NCBI GenBank assembly: GCA_002771315.1
Contig: PCSF01000230.1
Coordinates: 1 to 7,810 of the forward strand
Direction of reading: 5' to 3'
DNA: 7,810 bases
Source of the DNA: Desulfobacterales bacterium CG23_combo_of_CG06-09_8_20_14_all_52_9
Lineage (GTDB): Bacteria; Desulfobacterota; Desulfobacteria; Desulfobacterales; UBA2156
Shown piece by piece: positions 6,522-7,810 of the stretch. The notes beneath the pieces were generated by a model. It was not told the DNA's origin, made no database searches, and was given only the letters and a program-made list of their open reading frames with translations. Every line of letters begins with the position of its first letter. Position 1 is the stretch's first letter. The position numbers and the translations under genes are program-made.

Positions 6522-6551
6522 TTGCTCGGAAAGGAGGGGACCGTTGTATAA
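6522..6551 (+). other. Possible nine-codon leader ORF overlapping the pdaD start
   Basis: AGGAGG (6509-6514) lies seven nt before a TTG at 6522. The frame reads nine codons (M/L-LGKEGTVV) to TAA at 6549-6551, ending eight bases inside pdaD, whose own TTG is at 6544. The pdaD SD lies within this mini-ORF, so its translation would interfere with or couple to pdaD initiation. The spacing and SD strength are good, but so short a frame can arise by chance. Confidence 0.3.
6531..6537 (+). promoter_or_regulatory. Strong ribosome binding site for the TTG start of pdaD
   Basis: AAGGAGG is close to ideal and sits six nt before the TTG at 6544. It supports the non-ATG start; the next in-frame ATG (codon 9, at 6568) would remove part of the conserved N-terminal strand. 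Confidence 0.7.
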
Positions 6552-7101
6552 GACCGTACCGAAACGGATGTTTTTTTCAAAAGGGGTGGGGTATCATCGC
6601 AACAAGCTGCAAAGCTTCGAGCTTGCGCTGCGGGATGCCGGAATTGAAATCTGCAACATCGTCACCATCTCCAGCATATTTCCCCCGGCATGTAAAATCA
6701 TCCCCAAGAAAGAGGGACTGAAGGACCTGGTACCCGGACAGATCACTTTCGTGGTAATGGCCCGGGAAAGCACCAATGAACCCAGCCGGCTCATATCCGC
6801 GGCGGTGGGATTGGCTCAGCCGGTCAACAGGACTCAATACGGATATATCTCCGAACATCATGGGTTCGGGCAAATGACCCGACAGTCCAAGGACTTTGCG
6901 GAAGACTTGGCGGCCACCATGCTGGCTTCCACCCTGGGCATCGAGCTGGATATCGACAAGGCGTGGGACGAGCGCAAACAACTTTATATCGCCGACAAGA
7001 ACCGCCAGTTTACCAGCCGGAGCATCGCCCAGAGCGCCTATGGCCACGAGGACAGCCTGTGGACCACCGTGGTGGCCTGTGCCGTCATGCTCATCGTTTA
7101 G
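6544..7101 (+). CDS. pdaD: Pyruvoyl-dependent arginine decarboxylase
   Basis: This 185-residue proenzyme of the PdaD family converts L-arginine to agmatine plus CO2, the first step of arginine-derived polyamine synthesis, in the cytoplasm. It cleaves itself at a Ser-Ser bond to generate a pyruvoyl cofactor. Here the motif is NIVTISSIFPP, so cleavage between S43 and S44 would give a beta chain of 43 residues and an alpha chain starting with the S44-derived pyruvoyl group. Other conserved blocks are KGVGYHRNKLQSFELALRDA (13-32), PGQITFVVMAR (64-74), NEPSRLIAA-like NEPSRLISAA (78-87), GYISEHHGFG with the likely catalytic E104, EDLAATMLASTLG, AWDER, and the C-terminal SIAQSAYGHEDSLWTTVVA. It has all expected parts and is slightly longer than the 165-aa Methanocaldococcus enzyme. 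The start codon is TTG. The next gene, of the deoxyhypusine synthase family, starts 17 bases on, suggesting one transcript for polyamine synthesis. Confidence 0.93.
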   Translation: MYKTVPKRMFFSKGVGYHRNKLQSFELALRDAGIEICNIVTISSIFPPACKIIPKKEGLKDLVPGQITFVVMARESTNEPSRLISAAVGLAQPVNRTQYGYISEHHGFGQMTRQSKDFAEDLAATMLASTLGIELDIDKAWDERKQLYIADKNRQFTSRSIAQSAYGHEDSLWTTVVACAVMLIV

Positions 7102-7118
7102 TCTCCAGGGTAAAGTTC

Positions 7119-7810
7119 ATGCCCCGATCTCTTTTTGACTCGTCTCCGAATATTCTCCCGAAACGGCTTCGGCCGGGACTTGCCGTTTCCGACCTGATGG
7201 AAATCATGGGTGGGACCTGTTTCGAGGCACGCAACGTTTTCCGGGCGGCGCGTCTTTTGAAGGCCATGATCGAGCAGGGAGATACCCTATGGCTGGGAAT
7301 TGCCGGTGCGGGGATTGCCGGCGGCATGGGGGGGATGGTGATTTCGCTCATGGAGGCCGGCTTCATCGATATCATCTGTTCCACAGGGGCGCAGGTCTAT
7401 CATGATCTGCATTTTGCCTTTGATTTGCCGGTCAAGGCGATTTCACCTCGCTGGGACGACGATTTGCTCAGAAGGCACGGCGACACTCGGATCTACGATA
7501 TCGGCATCCGGGAAAAGGAAACCCTTGAAGCCCAGGATGCTATCATCAGACGGTTCGTGCAGGAATCTTATGCGTTTCTGGGCGGCGGACCCATTTCCAG
7601 TTGGGAGTCCAACCGGCAACTGGGTCTTTGGGTAAGTGCCAAGGCCCCCCATCCTGAACGCAGCTTCACGGCGATTGCTTCACAGATGGAAGTGCCCATT
7701 TTTTGGGATTCCCTTTCCAATCACTCCATTGCCATGAACCTGATTCGAACCGACCATGAGGGTTTCCCGGTTCAGTTGTCCGCCCAGAAAGACATCCTAC
7801 ATTCTGCTGC
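7119..7810 (+). CDS. Deoxyhypusine synthase-family protein (polyamine aminobutyltransferase-like), 3'-truncated by window edge
   Basis: An open frame runs from ATG at 7119 for 230 codons to the window end. It has AGGG (7107-7110) eight nt upstream and lies 17 bp behind pdaD. It aligns by eye with archaeal-type deoxyhypusine synthases, NAD-dependent enzymes that take the aminobutyl part of spermidine. Matching segments are FEARNVFRAARLLKAMI (35-51), LWLGIAGAGIAGGM (57-70), IDIICSTGAQVYHDLH (83-98), DDDLLRRHGDTRIYD (113-127), the hydrophobic EVPIFWDSLSNHSIAMNL (191-208) and VQLSAQKDI. The region that should carry the active-site lysine is beyond the window, so activity cannot be judged. Bacteria have no eIF5A, so a true deoxyhypusine role is unlikely. 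Homospermidine synthase-like activity or another polyamine transfer, using putrescine or agmatine derived from the PdaD product, is the better guess. An agmatinase gene may follow. Confidence 0.83.
   Translation, partial: MPRSLFDSSPNILPKRLRPGLAVSDLMEIMGGTCFEARNVFRAARLLKAMIEQGDTLWLGIAGAGIAGGMGGMVISLMEAGFIDIICSTGAQVYHDLHFAFDLPVKAISPRWDDDLLRRHGDTRIYDIGIREKETLEAQDAIIRRFVQESYAFLGGGPISSWESNRQLGLWVSAKAPHPERSFTAIASQMEVPIFWDSLSNHSIAMNLIRTDHEGFPVQLSAQKDILHSA

Noticed and set aside
6577..7047. A 156-codon minus-strand frame antisense to pdaD
   Set aside because: PdaD on the plus strand is unmistakable and has a strong SD. The antisense frame has no recognisable features.
1..7810. CRISPR arrays, tRNA genes, insertion sequences or attachment sites
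   Set aside because: I saw no regularly spaced repeats, cloverleaf-like segments, transposase frames or terminal inverted repeats in the window.

Overview
The window looks like a chromosomal stretch of a Gram-negative, meso-diaminopimelate-type bacterium. The mix of a YcbB-type L,D-transpeptidase, an FtsH with a somewhat unusual Walker B region, a MurJ-like flippase, a pyruvoyl-dependent arginine decarboxylase and a deoxyhypusine-synthase-like protein resembles gene content I associate with Desulfobacterota (the former Deltaproteobacteria). That placement is inference from protein style only. I see no insertion sequence, CRISPR array, tRNA or rRNA, and coding density is high.

Layout. Bases 1-300 (+) hold the C-terminal part of a MepK/YcbK-type (DUF882) murein endopeptidase. 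It meets, tail to tail and with a 10-bp overlap, a complete YcbB/LdtD-type L,D-transpeptidase on the minus strand (1988-291). A 322-bp divergent spacer (1989-2310) carries a good promoter candidate for the transpeptidase and a weaker one for a complete ftsH (2311-4116, +). Convergent to ftsH is a small gene for a secreted basic protein of unknown function (4563-4177, -), with a consensus-like promoter of its own. Next is a murJ-like gene (4824-6413, +) that probably starts at GTG. After a 130-bp leader rich in symmetric and SD-like signals comes pdaD (6544-7101, +, TTG start). Seventeen bases later a deoxyhypusine-synthase-family gene (7119 to the window end, +) begins and runs off the edge.

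How the genes fit together. The left part and murJ concern the cell envelope. The transpeptidase should make 3-3 cross-links in peptidoglycan, the MepK-like enzyme is of the type that cuts them, MurJ delivers lipid II across the membrane, and FtsH is membrane protein quality control. The right part is a two-gene polyamine unit: PdaD would make agmatine from arginine, and the deoxyhypusine-synthase homologue would transfer an aminobutyl-type group between amines. Bacteria lack eIF5A, so the latter is more likely a homospermidine-synthase-like or other polyamine enzyme than a true deoxyhypusine synthase.

The points most worth a second look are the pdaD/DHS-like pair, the leader in front of pdaD (palindrome at the predicted transcription start, terminator-like hairpin, and a nine-codon mini-ORF with its own SD overlapping the pdaD start), the convergent synthase/hydrolase pair, and the MurJ-like protein that lacks several charged residues normally conserved in the transport cavity.
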